From contig CABRZC010000059.1 of the NCBI GenBank assembly GCA_902475375.1, positions 1 to 12,993 on the forward strand: DNA of 12,993 nt, read 5' to 3'. The position numbers were made by a program, and so were the translations under genes. A model generated the notes under the pieces. It was not told the DNA's origin and made no database searches. It saw only the letters and a list, made by a program, of their open reading frames with translations. Below, one piece after another: positions 12,344-12,993 of the stretch. The stretch is from an uncultured Collinsella sp. (GTDB lineage Bacteria > Actinomycetota > Coriobacteriia > Coriobacteriales > Coriobacteriaceae). Within the stretch, counting starts at the first letter, position 1; every line of letters begins with the position of its first letter.

Positions 12344-12993
12344 GTGGTTAAGGCACTCAAGATTGAGATATTCCTGCTATGCATGATTGTTCTTATCGGG
12401 CTTGCCGCGCGAAGTCGTCGCTCCTTGTTCTCGAGTACCCAGCAGCTCTTGTTTAGCATGCTCGGCTATACCTCTGCTGCCTACATTTTCTTCGATATGA
12501 TCTGGACGCTCTCGGACGGCGTGGACGGCACGTTGGGTATTGCTGCCAACTGGATTTCCAACGCGGTTTCGTTTTCGCTCTTTGCCATCGCGTGTCTCAT
12601 TTGGTTTATCTATTCCGAGACGGTGCAGGGTTCTCGCCTTGTGACCTCACGCTATAGGGTGGTGCTTGTAGCGTTGCCTACGGTTCTGGTGGTCGTGCTG
12701 GCGTTTACCAGTTACTGGACGCACGCCCTGTTCTATATCGATTTGCAGGGCGTGTACCGCCGCGGTGTCGCCTATATGATTCAGCCTATCGTGAGCTACT
12801 GCTACGTCATATATACGTCCTTGCATGCTTTTGTGCATTCCCTACGGGTTGAAAGCCTACAAAAGAAGGCCATTTATCGAACTCTGGCATTCTTCGCTAT
12901 TCCCGCTCTGGTGGGCGGTACCTTTCAGGTCGTATACTCGGTACCGGGCCTTTGTGTCGGTATAACGCTGAGCATCCTGCTGCTCTACATCAT
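12344..12993 (+). CDS. multi-pass membrane protein, partial; likely sensor part of a signalling protein
   Basis: From a GTG at 12344 the frame is open for 216 codons to the window edge. It begins VVKALKIEIFLLCMIVLIGL and has about seven hydrophobic segments (roughly 6-22, 36-55, 70-91, 105-122, 143-163, 180-198, 202-216), with charged loops such as ARSRRSLFSSTQQ (22-34) and HSLRVESLQKKAIYR (165-179). Multi-pass N-terminal regions of this type in Coriobacteriia and Clostridia are often followed by a GGDEF, EAL or histidine kinase domain, so I infer a membrane sensor of a signalling enzyme. The catalytic part is outside the window. The GTG has GAAGGG ten bases upstream; an in-frame TTG at 12326 is an alternative. 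It appears to have its own promoter at 12246. Confidence 0.65.
   Translation, partial: MVKALKIEIFLLCMIVLIGLAARSRRSLFSSTQQLLFSMLGYTSAAYIFFDMIWTLSDGVDGTLGIAANWISNAVSFSLFAIACLIWFIYSETVQGSRLVTSRYRVVLVALPTVLVVVLAFTSYWTHALFYIDLQGVYRRGVAYMIQPIVSYCYVIYTSLHAFVHSLRVESLQKKAIYRTLAFFAIPALVGGTFQVVYSVPGLCVGITLSILLLYI

Noticed and set aside
12334..12351. Five-codon reading frame (ATG to TAA) overlapping the start of the right-edge membrane gene
   Set aside because: The GAAGGG directly touches its ATG, which is too close for initiation. It better serves the GTG at 12344.

Overview
The window looks like chromosome of a high-GC anaerobic gut actinobacterium of the class Coriobacteriia, most likely Collinsella or a close relative. 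That is an inference from base composition, GTG starts with good ribosome binding sites, the lactate dehydrogenase/Etf gene set, the KdgT permease, and the style of the signalling-type membrane protein at the right end. No rRNA, tRNA, CRISPR array, insertion sequence, integrase or phage gene is visible.

Left part, minus strand. A TerB-N domain gene runs off the left edge (1-959). Next comes a YqgA/DUF554 membrane protein (1048-1764). After it is a five-gene cluster, read right to left from 5068 to 1883. In order of transcription it has a 98-aa cytosolic protein of unknown function, a 169-aa membrane-anchored extracytoplasmic protein, a 199-aa secreted protein with WxL-like C-terminal features, an 85-aa secreted peptide ending in a degenerate LPxTG-type sorting signal, and a 470-aa cysteine-rich secreted protein. 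I do not recognise it as a named system, and it is the most interesting part of the window. It resembles in outline the WxL / small LPxTG-protein (csc) surface clusters of Firmicutes, but has no DUF916 gene in view. A direct-repeat site like an OmpR/PhoB box lies before its first gene.

Middle, plus strand (5414-9039). Three tightly packed genes encode a GlcD-family FAD-dependent lactate dehydrogenase, EtfB and a ferredoxin-fused EtfA. These match the parts of the electron-confurcating lactate dehydrogenase LctBCD, in the order D-B-C. The predicted complex would oxidise lactate with NAD+ while consuming reduced ferredoxin. The 345-base region before it, shared with the divergent surface cluster, carries several short palindromes. 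The EtfA gene converges on an HD-domain phosphohydrolase gene (9036-9848, minus), and the two stop codons share one CTAG.

Right part, plus strand. An azlC-azlD pair encodes a branched-chain amino acid exporter. A stand-alone kdgT encodes a 2-keto-3-deoxygluconate permease with an imperfect palindrome upstream. A strong hairpin follows kdgT and directly abuts an extended -10 promoter. This promoter drives a multi-pass membrane protein cut by the right edge, probably the sensor half of a signalling enzyme. The transport and lactate genes together suggest an organism that imports pectin-derived 2-keto-3-deoxygluconate, uses lactate as electron donor and exports amino acids.
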